64,000 nucleotides of DNA, from NCBI GenBank assembly GCA_012840385.1, contig DULK01000078.1, forward strand, positions 1-64,000. Direction: 5' to 3'. Below the pieces are notes generated by a model. The model worked only from the letters and a program-made list of their open reading frames with translations. It had not been told where the DNA came from and made no database searches. Positions 26,191-34,702 of the stretch are shown piece after piece. The DNA is from Syntrophomonadaceae bacterium (GTDB taxonomy: Bacteria; Bacillota; DSM-12270; Thermacetogeniales; Thermacetogeniaceae). Numbering within the stretch: position 1 is the first letter of the stretch; each line of letters begins with the position of its first letter. The translations under genes and the position numbers were made by a program.

Positions 26191-26928
26191 TCATGCAGGA
26201 GAAATATTTTTTATCTTGCCCAGGTGCTTTAAAGCTGCACATGCAGCTTGCTGCTCCGCTTCCTTTTTTGATCTCCCGGTTCCTTTTCCCAACAGTTGAC
26301 TGCGCCAGATAACCCCTGAAACAAACTGTTTCGCATGATCGGGCCCGGACTCTTCCAGTAGAACATAATGCAACTTTTCGTTCCCCTGCTGCTGGATAAT
26401 CTCCTGCAGGCATGTCTTGTAATCGATATAACAACCTCGCGCGGTTCTTTCTATTTCATCTTTTAAGAATTCGCCCAAGAATTGCCTTGTCCGTTCCCAT
26501 CCCTGATCCAGAAAAATTGCCGCCGTCAAGGCCTCAAAGGCATCCGCTAAGGTGGAAGCACGCCTCCTCCCCCCAGACAATTCCTCTCCTCTCCCGAGAC
26601 GCAGAAAACTGCCCAAGTTCAAAGAATTGGCCAGGCGGGCAAGAGTCGCTTCACAAACCACAGCAGCCCTCATCCTGGTAAGCTGCCCTTCCGGGTGCTC
26701 CGGGTATTGATGATAAAGGTAATCTGCCACTACCGAACCCAATATGGCGTCACCCAGGAACTCCAGGCGCTGGTTGTGCATTTTCTCGTTGGGATGCTCT
26801 GCCAGGTAAGATGGATGAGTTAGCGCAGCTACCAGGAGTTCCGGCTTGTTAAAAAAAACATTGATCGATTTTTGAAATTCGAACAGTTTATCAAAATAGC
26901 GCTTGTTGCCTTCTTCCCGTCTCTCCAT
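26191..26928 (-). CDS. rnc: Ribonuclease III
   Basis: About 245 residues. The catalytic signature NQRLEFLGDAILG lies near residue 52, and the second acidic cluster LADAFEALTAAIFLDQG near residue 130. A C-terminal double-stranded RNA-binding domain follows (YKTCLQEIIQQQGN...GTGRSKKEAEQQAACAAL). It cuts double-stranded RNA in rRNA maturation. I use ATG 26928 (MERREEGNKRYF), which has AGAGG six bases upstream and overlaps fabF by 38 bases. The longer frame to 27051 lies inside fabF and is not family-like. Confidence 0.94.
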   Translation of the reverse strand: MERREEGNKRYFDKLFEFQKSINVFFNKPELLVAALTHPSYLAEHPNEKMHNQRLEFLGDAILGSVVADYLYHQYPEHPEGQLTRMRAAVVCEATLARLANSLNLGSFLRLGRGEELSGGRRRASTLADAFEALTAAIFLDQGWERTRQFLGEFLKDEIERTARGCYIDYKTCLQEIIQQQGNEKLHYVLLEESGPDHAKQFVSGVIWRSQLLGKGTGRSKKEAEQQAACAALKHLGKIKNISPA

Positions 26929-28198
26929 TTGCAACCTCTGAACAATTACCGACATATTTTTTAAAAACCAGCACCGCGTTGTGGCCCCCAAAACCGAATG
27001 AGTTGCACAGGGCCACATTGACAGGCACTTCTCTCGCCCGATTGGGAACATAATCGAGATCGCACTCCGGGTCCGGAACCCGGTAGTTGATTGTAGGCGG
27101 AACCCAGCCGGTTGAAATGGTCATTACCGTAGAGATCGCCCCCACGGCTCCTGAAGCCCCCATCAGGTGCCCGATCATCGATTTTATAGAACTGACAGGC
27201 ACCCGGTAGGCGTGGTCCCCCAGGGCCTTTTTGATGGCCATCGTTTCTATCCTATCATTCAACTCTGTTGAAGTCCCGTGTGCGTTGATATAATCCACGC
27301 TTTGAGGGGAGATCCCGGCATCCTGCAAGGCGAGCGTGATTGCCCTGGCAGCTCCTGCGCCCTCCGGATCGGGCGCTGTTATGTGATAACCGTCGGCAGT
27401 GGTTCCATAGCCGGCAACCTCGCAGTAAATCGAAGCCCCCCGCCTGATCGCATGGGAAAGTGTTTCCAGAATCAGGATTCCTGCTCCCTCGCCTATCACA
27501 AAACCATCCCTGTTTTTGTCAAATGGACGGCTTGCAAAGGTCGGTTCATCATTAGAGGTGGACATCGCCCGCATGGAACAAAATCCGGCGAAGGCTATTT
27601 CCGTTATAGGCGCCTCAGTGCCACCGGTGAACACCACTTCCACTTCTCCTCTTTGAAGCATCCGAAAGGCTTCTCCGATGGCATTTGTCCCCGATGCGCA
27701 AGCGGTAACCACTGTAAAATTGGGGCCCTTTAGTCCCAGGGTAATCGCCATCTGCCCCGCAACCATGTTGTTGATCATCATCGGGATTAAAAACGGGCTG
27801 ACCCGGCCGGGGCCCCTGGCAACAAGGACACGCACCTGCTGCTCCAGGGTTTCAATACCGCCAATTCCAGAACCGATAACCACACCAACCCTTTCGGGAT
27901 CCACTTCTTCGAGTTTCAGGCCGGCGTCCTCGACGGCCATTTTGGCAGCTGCCAGCCCGAATTGAGCAAACCGGTCCATTCTTTTGGCTTCTTTTTTGTC
28001 AAAGAAACTCTCGGGATCAAAGTCCTTTACCTCTGCGGCTATTTTACTGGGATATGGGGTAGAATCGAAACGGGTCACCCGGCCAATCCCTGATTTTCCT
28101 TCGATCATAGATGCCCAAAATGATTGCTTCCCTATCCCGACAGGTGAAATTACCCCCAGCCCTGTTACTACAACCCTGTTTTTTATCTCCTCTACCAT
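26891..28198 (-). CDS. fabF: 3-oxoacyl-ACP synthase II
   Basis: About 435 residues. It carries the thiolase-fold KAS II active site: Cys in VVTACASGTNAIGEAF, His in YINAHGTSTELND, and His in SIKSMIGHLMGASGAVG. It elongates acyl-ACP with malonyl-ACP. I use ATG 28198 (MVEEIKNRVVVTGLG), which has AAAGGAT upstream. The C-terminus runs about 20 residues past the usual VLVFKKY end and overlaps rnc by 38 bases. It belongs to the fab operon. Confidence 0.95.
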   Translation of the reverse strand: MVEEIKNRVVVTGLGVISPVGIGKQSFWASMIEGKSGIGRVTRFDSTPYPSKIAAEVKDFDPESFFDKKEAKRMDRFAQFGLAAAKMAVEDAGLKLEEVDPERVGVVIGSGIGGIETLEQQVRVLVARGPGRVSPFLIPMMINNMVAGQMAITLGLKGPNFTVVTACASGTNAIGEAFRMLQRGEVEVVFTGGTEAPITEIAFAGFCSMRAMSTSNDEPTFASRPFDKNRDGFVIGEGAGILILETLSHAIRRGASIYCEVAGYGTTADGYHITAPDPEGAGAARAITLALQDAGISPQSVDYINAHGTSTELNDRIETMAIKKALGDHAYRVPVSSIKSMIGHLMGASGAVGAISTVMTISTGWVPPTINYRVPDPECDLDYVPNRAREVPVNVALCNSFGFGGHNAVLVFKKYVGNCSEVANGETGRRQQALF

Positions 28199-28268
28199 GG
28201 AATTATCCTTTCCCCGGCATTTATCAAATGAACTCAGAAAGTCCCGTAGCTTCCCACGGGACCCCGGA

Positions 28269-28520
28269 TTATTGATTCTCTTTAATGTATTCAATGACTG
28301 CACTTACTTTCTGGAGCTTTTCCGCGTCTTCGTCGGGAATCTCCATATCAAATTCCTCTTCGAGCGCCATAATCAGCTCGACGATATCAAGGGAATCGGC
28401 ATTTAGATCCTCAAAAGACGTGTCTGGAGTCACTTCATCGGCATCCACTCCGAGTTGCTCCACAATAATTGATCTCACTTTTTCGAAAATCTCCTGTTCG
28501 TTTAATTCAGCCACCCGCAT
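28269..28520 (-). CDS. acpP: Acyl carrier protein
   Basis: 83 residues. The phosphopantetheine site is Ser43 in [19 protein letters not shown]. It carries the growing acyl chain during fatty acid synthesis. It stands between fabG and fabF as in most Firmicutes. An AGGAGGTG ribosome site precedes the start. Confidence 0.97.
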   Translation of the reverse strand: MRVAELNEQEIFEKVRSIIVEQLGVDADEVTPDTSFEDLNADSLDIVELIMALEEEFDMEIPDEDAEKLQKVSAVIEYIKENQ

Positions 28521-28541
28521 TCACCTCCTCTCTCGCTGTAA

Positions 28542-29288
28542 TCACAACACCATTCCCCCATCCACGTGTATGGTCTGTCCAGTAATATAATCTGCACTGT
28601 GCGACGCTAAAAATACAACCACTCCGGCCACATCCTCGGGCCTTCCAGGACGCCCCAGCGGAATACTCTTCAAGAACTGTTCTTTTGCCCGGTCTGATAC
28701 CTTCCCGGTCATCTCTGTTTCGATATAGCCTGGCGCAATCGCATTTACCGTTATACCCCGGCTGGCAACCTCCCTGGCCAGTGACTTTGTAAAACCGATT
28801 ACTCCTGCCTTTGCAGCAGCGTAATTGGCCTGGCCTGCGTTCCCGGTGATCCCGACCACCGAAGCAATGTTGATGATCCGTCCCCACCTGTTTTTCAGCA
28901 TGGGTTTTAAAGCTGCACGGGAACAGTAAAAAACCCCTGTCAGATTGGTGTTCAGGACACTGTGCCAATCCTCGTCCCTCATCCGCAGCAGTAACTGGTC
29001 ACGGGTAATACCTGCGTTGTTGACGAGAATATCCAGCGATCCAAAGTGCTCCAGAACTTGAGCAATCATTGCTTCGACATCGACCTTATTGGATACATCC
29101 GCTCCAACCATGATGCACTCGCTGCCCGAGCTTTTTATTTCGTCTACTACCTGCCGGGCCCTATCGATCTGATCAGGGTAATAATTTACTGCAATTCTGG
29201 CACCCGCCCTTGCCAGAGCCAGGGCAATGGCACGGCCAATTCCCTGGGAAGCGCCGGTTACCAGTGCTACCTGATTTTCTAAAAACAT
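28542..29288 (-). CDS. fabG: 3-oxoacyl-ACP reductase
   Basis: About 248 residues, short-chain dehydrogenase. It has the NADP-binding motif VTGASQGIGRAIAL at the N-terminus, NNAG near residue 88, Ser and the Y-x-x-x-K pair in NYAAAKAGVIGFTK, and a C-terminal ITGQTIHVDGGM. It reduces 3-oxoacyl-ACP. ATG 29288 has GGGAGG ten bases upstream and lies just after the fabD stop, so I prefer it to the start at 29315. Confidence 0.96.
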   Translation of the reverse strand: MFLENQVALVTGASQGIGRAIALALARAGARIAVNYYPDQIDRARQVVDEIKSSGSECIMVGADVSNKVDVEAMIAQVLEHFGSLDILVNNAGITRDQLLLRMRDEDWHSVLNTNLTGVFYCSRAALKPMLKNRWGRIINIASVVGITGNAGQANYAAAKAGVIGFTKSLAREVASRGITVNAIAPGYIETEMTGKVSDRAKEQFLKSIPLGRPGRPEDVAGVVVFLASHSADYITGQTIHVDGGMVL

Positions 29289-29289
29289 T

Positions 29290-30231
29290 TTAAACAGTCC
29301 TCCCATCTTGCGCAAGCATCTTTTCCAGAGAAGCCTGATCCCCTACCTGTGATACCTTACAGTTAGGTATAATTCGTTTAACAAGGCCGGAAAGAACCTG
29401 GCCTGGGCCAACTTCAGTAAAATGGATAAAGCCATCCGAAGAAAGCTTATTCATTGCCTGCTCCCAGCAGACCGGAGAACTAACCTGTTCTATCAGATAG
29501 TCTTGAATTCTTTCTGGATCGGAAACGTAGTCTCCGGTCACGTTCATCACCAGGGGGATATCCGGCTCCTTGAAGTTAAAATTCTTTATATATTCCTTTA
29601 ACGCTTCACCCACTTTCTGCATTAAAGAAGAATGAAAGGGACCGCTTACAGGCAAGGGAATCACCCTCCTGGCGCCGGCCTGACGGGCAAGACCGGCTGC
29701 TTCAGCAAGCCCTTCCCTGGTACCGGAGATGACGACCTGGCCCGGTGCGTTATAATTGGCCGGCTGCACTATCCCTTTCGCGCTTGCAACCCTGCAAACC
29801 TCCTCTACCTTTTCCCGATCAAGTCCCAGCACAGCCACCATCCCCCCCTGACCGGGAGGCATGGCATCATCCATCAGTTCGGCCCGTCTCTGCACGATCT
29901 TCAAGGCATCCGTAAAACTCAAGACACCCGCCGCCACCAGTGCCGAGTATTCCCCAAGGCTGTGTCCGGCAACGGCGTGACAGGCGATCCCCTTTTCCTT
30001 TAAAACTTCCAGGACTGCGATGCTTGTGGTCAAAACGGCAGGTTGGGTGTACTTGGTACGGGAGAGTTGCCCGGACGGACCCTCAAAACAAAGCTGAGAA
30101 AGGGGGAACCCCAGTACTCGATCGGCCTCATCAAAGACGTTTCTTGCACTTGGATAGTTTCGGGCAAGATCCGCACCCATTCCCACATACTGAGAGCCCT
30201 GCCCGGGGAAAAGAAAGACCCTTTTATCCAT
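29290..30231 (-). CDS. fabD: Malonyl-CoA:ACP transacylase
   Basis: 313 residues. It starts FLFPGQGSQYVGMG, has the nucleophile in AVAGHSLGEYSALVAAG, and the second active-site His in PVSGPFHSSLM. It loads malonyl groups onto ACP. Its start overlaps the fabK stop by eight bases and fabG follows at once, so this is a tight operon. Confidence 0.96.
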   Translation of the reverse strand: MDKRVFLFPGQGSQYVGMGADLARNYPSARNVFDEADRVLGFPLSQLCFEGPSGQLSRTKYTQPAVLTTSIAVLEVLKEKGIACHAVAGHSLGEYSALVAAGVLSFTDALKIVQRRAELMDDAMPPGQGGMVAVLGLDREKVEEVCRVASAKGIVQPANYNAPGQVVISGTREGLAEAAGLARQAGARRVIPLPVSGPFHSSLMQKVGEALKEYIKNFNFKEPDIPLVMNVTGDYVSDPERIQDYLIEQVSSPVCWEQAMNKLSSDGFIHFTEVGPGQVLSGLVKRIIPNCKVSQVGDQASLEKMLAQDGRTV

Positions 30232-31168
30232 TTACCACAGCCCCCAGCCTCTTCAAAACCTCCTCGGCTTCACCGGCTATGGAGCGGACGATCTCGACCG
30301 CCGGTTCAATCTTTTTCACCAGGGCCGCACTCTGCCCTGCCATGACAGAACCATAAATGACATCTCCATCAACAACCGCCGCTCGCAGTTTGTTTACCCC
30401 CAGTTGGTTCAACTCTTCTTCGGTCGCACCCTGCCGGATCAGTTCCTCGTACCGACGGGTCAGCTTGTTCCTCAATACCCTAACGTAATGCCCTGGATAA
30501 CCGGTGACCGTTGTGTCCCGGTCTCCGGCGGCAATAATAGCATTTTTGTAACGGGTATGGGCAGTACACTCCGTAGCGCAGATAAAACGGGTCCCGATCT
30601 GCACACCGACCGCGCCCAGGGCCAGTGCTGCAGCGAGCCCCCTGCCGTCTGCAATGCCGCCTGCCGCAATAACGGGGATGCTGACGGCATCGACAATCTG
30701 GGGAACAAGGGCCATTGTGGTAATTTCTCCGATATGCCCGCCAGACTCCATACCTTCCGCTATCAAGGCATCCACCCCTGCCCGCTCAAGGCGCTTTGCC
30801 AGGGCTACCGAAGCAACTACCGGAATCACCTTGATGCCTGCTTCTTTTAACTGCGGCAGATACTTACCGGGATTTCCCGCACCGGTAGTGATTACCGGAA
30901 CTCGCTCGGCAACAACAAGCTCCATCAAACCGTCAACATGGGGAGAAAAAAGGCCGATATTTACTCCGAAAGGACGCTTCGTAAGGGATCGCACCTTTCT
31001 AATTTCAGCCTGAACAGTTTCGGGAGAGGCGCCGCCGGCTGCAATAATTCCCAAAGCTCCCGCTTCCGATACGGCAGCGGCCAGCTCGGCGGTGGCCACC
31101 CACGCCATTCCACCCTGCAAAATCGGGTAATCGATCGACAGCAGATCACACAACACGGTTTTGATCAT
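30224..31168 (-). CDS. fabK: Enoyl-ACP reductase II (FabK)
   Basis: 314 residues, FMN-dependent TIM-barrel of the nitronate monooxygenase/FabK group. Motifs: YPILQGGMAWVATAELAAAV, GVNIGLF, GMESGGHIGEITTM, and PVIAAGGIADGRGLAAALALGA. Its place between fabH and fabD supports FabK, the triclosan-resistant flavoprotein that does the last reduction of each elongation cycle, instead of FabI. No fabI is seen here. Confidence 0.92.
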   Translation of the reverse strand: MIKTVLCDLLSIDYPILQGGMAWVATAELAAAVSEAGALGIIAAGGASPETVQAEIRKVRSLTKRPFGVNIGLFSPHVDGLMELVVAERVPVITTGAGNPGKYLPQLKEAGIKVIPVVASVALAKRLERAGVDALIAEGMESGGHIGEITTMALVPQIVDAVSIPVIAAGGIADGRGLAAALALGAVGVQIGTRFICATECTAHTRYKNAIIAAGDRDTTVTGYPGHYVRVLRNKLTRRYEELIRQGATEEELNQLGVNKLRAAVVDGDVIYGSVMAGQSAALVKKIEPAVEIVRSIAGEAEEVLKRLGAVVNG

Positions 31169-31179
31169 GGAACTTTCAC

Positions 31180-32175
31180 CTACCAGCGCAAAGTGCAGGC
31201 GCCCCAGGTATAGCCCGCTCCGAAGGCGGTCAAAACCACAATTGACCCTTCCTTGAGCACGCCCTGTTCTTCCGCTTCGGTTAAGGCGACAGGAATTGAG
31301 GCGCCGGAAATGTTTCCATATTTCTCAATGTTGACAAACACTTTTTCGGGTGGCAGGCCCAGCCTCTTGCGGGCGGCCTCGATTATCCGCAGGTTGGCCT
31401 GGTGCGGTATGAGCAGATCTACATCTTCCGGTTTTAAACCCGCCCGGGCCAGGCTGTCAATGGCCGCATCCGGCATGGATCGCACTGCAAACTTATAAAC
31501 CTCGGGGCCGTTCATATGAATTGTGTGAAGACGCCTTTCAACACTTTCATGAGATGCAGGGCAGCGCGACCCTCCTGCGGGAATCTTTAAAAACTCCCCG
31601 CCAGACCCGTCTATGCCCAGGGAGAAAGAAAGAAATCCCTGATCATTGGGGCACGGCTGCAGCACGGCGGCTCCTGCCCCATCACCAAAAAGCACACAGG
31701 TCTTGCGGTCCTCCCAGTTGATGATCTTGCTTAAGGTATCTGCGCCGATGACAAGGACACAATCGTACATGCCTGTTGCAATGAACTGGCTGCCGACTGC
31801 GCAGGCATAGACAAAATTGGGACATGCCGCCTCCAGGTCAAACCCGGCAGCGTTCTTTGCCCCCAAACCGGCCTGTACCAGACAGGCGGTGGACGGAAAA
31901 AACATATCCGGGGTGACGGTCGCCACAATGATAAGATCAATCTGCTCCGGTTCAACTCCTGCACGCGCCAGCGCTTTGCGTGCCGCCTGTAGGGAAAGAC
32001 TCGAGGTCGTTTCGTCCGGGCCCGCAATGTATCTCTCCTTCATTCCGGTGCGGGTAACGATCCATTCGTCGCTCGTATCCACCATTTTTTCCAGATCGGC
32101 ATTGGTGAGCTTACGCTCCGGAAGGTGTTTCCCCAAGCCGGTAATGCGTACTCCCCTTATTTTCCCCTTATGCAT
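31180..32175 (-). CDS. fabH: 3-oxoacyl-ACP synthase III
   Basis: 331 residues. The catalytic triad is visible: Cys in DLEAACPNFVYACAVG, His in LLIPHQANLRIIEAA, and Asn in KYGNISGASIPVAL. The usual C-A/S-G-F after the Cys is C-P-N-F here, a small change that could affect primer choice. It starts fatty acid synthesis from acyl-CoA. The start overlaps plsX by eight bases. Confidence 0.95.
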   Translation of the reverse strand: MHKGKIRGVRITGLGKHLPERKLTNADLEKMVDTSDEWIVTRTGMKERYIAGPDETTSSLSLQAARKALARAGVEPEQIDLIIVATVTPDMFFPSTACLVQAGLGAKNAAGFDLEAACPNFVYACAVGSQFIATGMYDCVLVIGADTLSKIINWEDRKTCVLFGDGAGAAVLQPCPNDQGFLSFSLGIDGSGGEFLKIPAGGSRCPASHESVERRLHTIHMNGPEVYKFAVRSMPDAAIDSLARAGLKPEDVDLLIPHQANLRIIEAARKRLGLPPEKVFVNIEKYGNISGASIPVALTEAEEQGVLKEGSIVVLTAFGAGYTWGACTLRW

Positions 32176-33169
32176 GATGATCGCCTATAGATCCTTTCTT
32201 AAGAGATTCCATAAACCCCGACTGCGCGGTTTCCTGCGCAAAACGTATGGCGTTCCGAATTGCCTTGGCTTTGGAACTTCCATGACAGATAATACTTATT
32301 CCCATTATCCCCAAAAGCGGCGCCCCGCCGTATTCCGTATAATCCAGTTTTCTAAAGAGATCCCTAAAGCCCGGTTTAACCAAAACACCCCCCAACAGAC
32401 GCAGCGGGTTTCTCTTCAGTTCCTCTTTCACCATCTTCATCATCGTTGTTACCAGGCCCTCTGTGAGTTTAAGAACAACGTTACCCACAAAGCCGTCGCA
32501 GATGATCACATCCACATCGGCCGTTAAAAACTCGCGGCCTTCAATATTACCCGAAAAATTAATCTCTTTATCCTGGGCCAGTTCTCTATATGCCTCTTGT
32601 ACCACTTCGGTTCCCTTGTTCGGTTCGCTTCCCACATTCAACAAGGCTACCCGCGGCCTTTCAACCCCAAGCACATTACGGGAGTAGAGACTTCCGAGAT
32701 GTGCGAACTGAATCAGGTTCCGGGATTTGACGTCCACATTCGCACCGGAGTCCAGCAGCACCTTCGGGCCCTTGGGTGAGGGAAACACTGTGGCAATACC
32801 CGGCCGGTCAATTCCCGAGACCCGTCCTAAGATGAAAATGGATGCTGCCATTTGGGCACCGGTATTCCCCGCCGAAACAACGGCGCTTGCCACACCATCC
32901 TTCACGAGCTTAGTAGCGATGACGATAGAGGAGTCCTTCTTGTGCCTGACCGCGGAAGCGGGATGTTCGTTCATGTCAATGACTCCAGGAGCATGAAATA
33001 CGGCAATTTTCTCCGGCGGGTAACTGTATTTTCTCAGCTCTGCTTCAACCTTTTCCTTCTGGCCGACTAACACTATCTCAATGCCGTCCTTGACGGCAGC
33101 TTCCACAGCCCCGTTCACGATTTCAGCCGGGGCGTAATCACCTCCCATCGCATCAACGGCAATCCTCAA
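32168..33169 (-). CDS. plsX: Phosphate acyltransferase PlsX
   Basis: 333 residues. It starts MRIAVDAMGGDYAPAEIVNGA, with SIVIATKLVKDG, AVVSAGNTGAQMA and VIICDGFVGNVVLKLTEG. It makes acyl-phosphate from acyl-ACP for PlsY in phospholipid synthesis. Its start overlaps the fapR stop by four bases, as in the classic fapR-plsX-fabD-fabG cluster. Confidence 0.96.
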   Translation of the reverse strand: MRIAVDAMGGDYAPAEIVNGAVEAAVKDGIEIVLVGQKEKVEAELRKYSYPPEKIAVFHAPGVIDMNEHPASAVRHKKDSSIVIATKLVKDGVASAVVSAGNTGAQMAASIFILGRVSGIDRPGIATVFPSPKGPKVLLDSGANVDVKSRNLIQFAHLGSLYSRNVLGVERPRVALLNVGSEPNKGTEVVQEAYRELAQDKEINFSGNIEGREFLTADVDVIICDGFVGNVVLKLTEGLVTTMMKMVKEELKRNPLRLLGGVLVKPGFRDLFRKLDYTEYGGAPLLGIMGISIICHGSSKAKAIRNAIRFAQETAQSGFMESLKKGSIGDHHA

Positions 33170-33744
33170 AGGTCGTTCAACTCCTTTGCAATTACTGTAA
33201 ATTTTCCTTTAAAAACGTCCGTATTACCGACTCGTGAGTTTGTTTCTATGAAATAACTGCTACCTTTTCGGTTAGTAACATGGGCATATGCGATCACTTT
33301 ATCTCTTAACAAGACTGGTTTTAGAAAACGAACTTCTGCCCTACCGGTCAAGACAACCTCGGCATTGATCAAAGCAACCGCAAGGGAATTTGCCTGAGCA
33401 AAGAGATAGTGCCCCCGGAGGATTTTTGTTTTTCCGAAAACCATGTCAGGCCTTACTTCAAGAACAGAAACACCCCTGTTACCGATTTCAATATCCACCA
33501 GATCGCCGATCAGTTCGCCCGTTCCGAGAGAACGTATCTTGCCGTAAAACTGTTCGGCGACCTCTTTTGTACGGACCCTTAATTCGGGAATACCCAGCTC
33601 CAGCCGATCCAGCCTGATGGTGGGAACACTGACTCCCAACATCTCTGCAAGTTCTTCATCTGTTAAAAACGGGTTTTCGTCCAGAGAGGCAATCAGCTTC
33701 TGCTGCCTTTCGTATTTGGTTTGATTTCTTTTTAAAGCCCCCAT
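33166..33744 (-). CDS. fapR: Fatty acid biosynthesis repressor FapR
   Basis: 192 residues. The N-terminal helix-turn-helix contains LTDEELAEMLGVSVPTIRLD RLELG, a near copy of the Bacillus FapR recognition region. The C-terminal hotdog domain (GHYLFAQANSLAVALIN) binds malonyl-CoA, which releases the repressor. It is the first gene of the fab operon, and a FapR-type operator lies 32-48 bases upstream of its start, so it most likely represses itself. Confidence 0.95.
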   Translation of the reverse strand: MGALKRNQTKYERQQKLIASLDENPFLTDEELAEMLGVSVPTIRLDRLELGIPELRVRTKEVAEQFYGKIRSLGTGELIGDLVDIEIGNRGVSVLEVRPDMVFGKTKILRGHYLFAQANSLAVALINAEVVLTGRAEVRFLKPVLLRDKVIAYAHVTNRKGSSYFIETNSRVGNTDVFKGKFTVIAKELNDL

Positions 33745-33775
33745 CTGATAACCCCATCTTCATTATAAGCTCGTA

Positions 33776-33792
33776 TTATTACCAGGTATTAA
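33776..33792. promoter_or_regulatory. FapR operator
   Basis: TTATTACCAGGTATTAA matches the 17-base FapR palindrome TTAGTACCTRRTACTAA at most positions (outer TTA..TAA and inner TACC..GTA kept). It lies between the rpmF terminator and the fapR start. A TTGGCA-like -35 with a -10 falling inside the palindrome can be drawn on the minus strand. Confidence 0.75.
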
Positions 33793-33811
33793 TTAAGATA
33801 AGTATAATATG

Positions 33812-33860
33812 CCAAAATAAAAAAGACAAGAATGTTTTAAAAACATCTTGTCTTTTTCAA
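33812..33860 (-). terminator. Rho-independent terminator after rpmF
   Basis: AAAAAGACAAGATGTTTT and AAAACATTCTTGTCTTTTT (minus strand) form a long stem with one bulged base, followed by T-rich sequence. It ends the DUF177-rpmF transcript just before the fapR promoter. Confidence 0.8.
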
Positions 33861-33882
33861 ATAATTTCAAGTTTTTTATTTT

Positions 33883-34056
33883 TCACTTCTCAATAACTTT
33901 TTGATCCCTGTAATAGCCGCACTCCGGACATACGCGATGCGCCATTTTGGGTTCATGACATCGGGGGCAGAAAACAATGGTCGGCCCGCTGACCTTGATC
34001 ATCGCCCTGCGCCGGTTCTTTCTCGCTTTAGAAGTTCTTCGCTTCGGTACACCCAT
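33883..34056 (-). CDS. rpmF: Large ribosomal subunit protein bL32
   Basis: 57 residues; I translated it directly. It starts MGVPKRRTSKARKNRRRA and holds the zinc form of bL32: CPRC then CPECGYY. It is 15 bases downstream of the DUF177 gene, the usual pair. A TTAAAAGATGG context and AGGTTT upstream give a moderate ribosome site. The gene is followed by a strong terminator. Confidence 0.96.
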   Translation of the reverse strand: MGVPKRRTSKARKNRRRAMIKVSGPTIVFCPRCHEPKMAHRVCPECGYYRDQKVIEK

Positions 34057-34071
34057 CTTTTAAACCTCCAC

Positions 34072-34590
34072 TTAATTCTTGTTTGTTTCCTTGAAAAAAT
34101 CCTTTAGCACCGCAAGCCGCGGGTCCAAAGCCTGGGGAAGACAGGAACAATGCTGGTAATTTAGATCACACCCGCAAACAGGGCACAGTCCCTTGCAATC
34201 AGGCCTGCACAGGGGCTTCATCGGAAGAGTCAGAATAAGCCCTTCCCGGATAACATCGCTCAGGTCAATTTCATCCCCCTGGTAAGTGCGCACAATTCCC
34301 CCGCTGCTTTGGACACCCTGTTCACCCTGACGATAGTAGGTCTCCTCGAAAAGAAACTGCACTTCGAGAGAAAAAGGCGCCAGGCAAAGACTACAGGTGC
34401 AATCTGCCATCGCTTTGACTTTACCCTTTATATAGATACCATTGCCCGTGTTGGTTGCATTTCCTGAGACATCTATATCTCGAAAATTTACCTCTATACC
34501 CTGCAGTTCAATGCTCAGAGAGGGAATATTACCGGAAAATTGCTCTGTCCGGCCCTTCGTCTTTCGAAGCTCGCTGACGTAGATTTTCAT
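34072..34590 (-). CDS. DUF177/YceD family protein
   Basis: 172 residues. Two Cys pairs are typical: CTCSLCLAPF in the middle and CRPDCKGLCPVCGCDLN near the C-terminus. The family is almost always found next to rpmF; its plant and bacterial members are linked to 23S rRNA accumulation. I use ATG 34590 (MKIYVSELRKTKGR), ten bases after GAGGAG. A perfect consensus promoter stands 30-58 bases upstream. Confidence 0.9.
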   Translation of the reverse strand: MKIYVSELRKTKGRTEQFSGNIPSLSIELQGIEVNFRDIDVSGNATNTGNGIYIKGKVKAMADCTCSLCLAPFSLEVQFLFEETYYRQGEQGVQSSGGIVRTYQGDEIDLSDVIREGLILTLPMKPLCRPDCKGLCPVCGCDLNYQHCSCLPQALDPRLAVLKDFFKETNKN

Positions 34591-34619
34591 AAAAAAACCA
34601 CTCCTCACAACCACCCCAA

Positions 34620-34648
34620 ATTATAACGGTGGTTAAACACAATGTCAA
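34620..34648 (-). promoter_or_regulatory. Consensus sigma-A promoter for DUF177-rpmF
   Basis: On the minus strand TTGACA (34648-34643), 17 bases, then TATAAT (34625-34620): a full match to the vegetative consensus. It begins directly after the T tract of the ackA terminator. Confidence 0.85.
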
Positions 34649-34680
34649 TTAAAAGGGAAGGTGCTTTTACACCTTCCCCC
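34649..34680 (-). terminator. Rho-independent terminator after ackA
   Basis: GGGAAGGTG (34655-34663) and CACCTTCCC (34670-34678) form a perfect nine-pair stem with a six-base loop. The minus strand continues TTTTAATT. It lies 23 bases after the ackA stop. Confidence 0.85.
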
Positions 34681-34702
34681 AAACAATTTATCGGTATTCT
34701 TT

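Noticed and set aside
33820-33860. Long inverted repeat as a possible mobile-element end
   Set aside because: It has a T tract and lies right after rpmF, so a terminator explains it fully.
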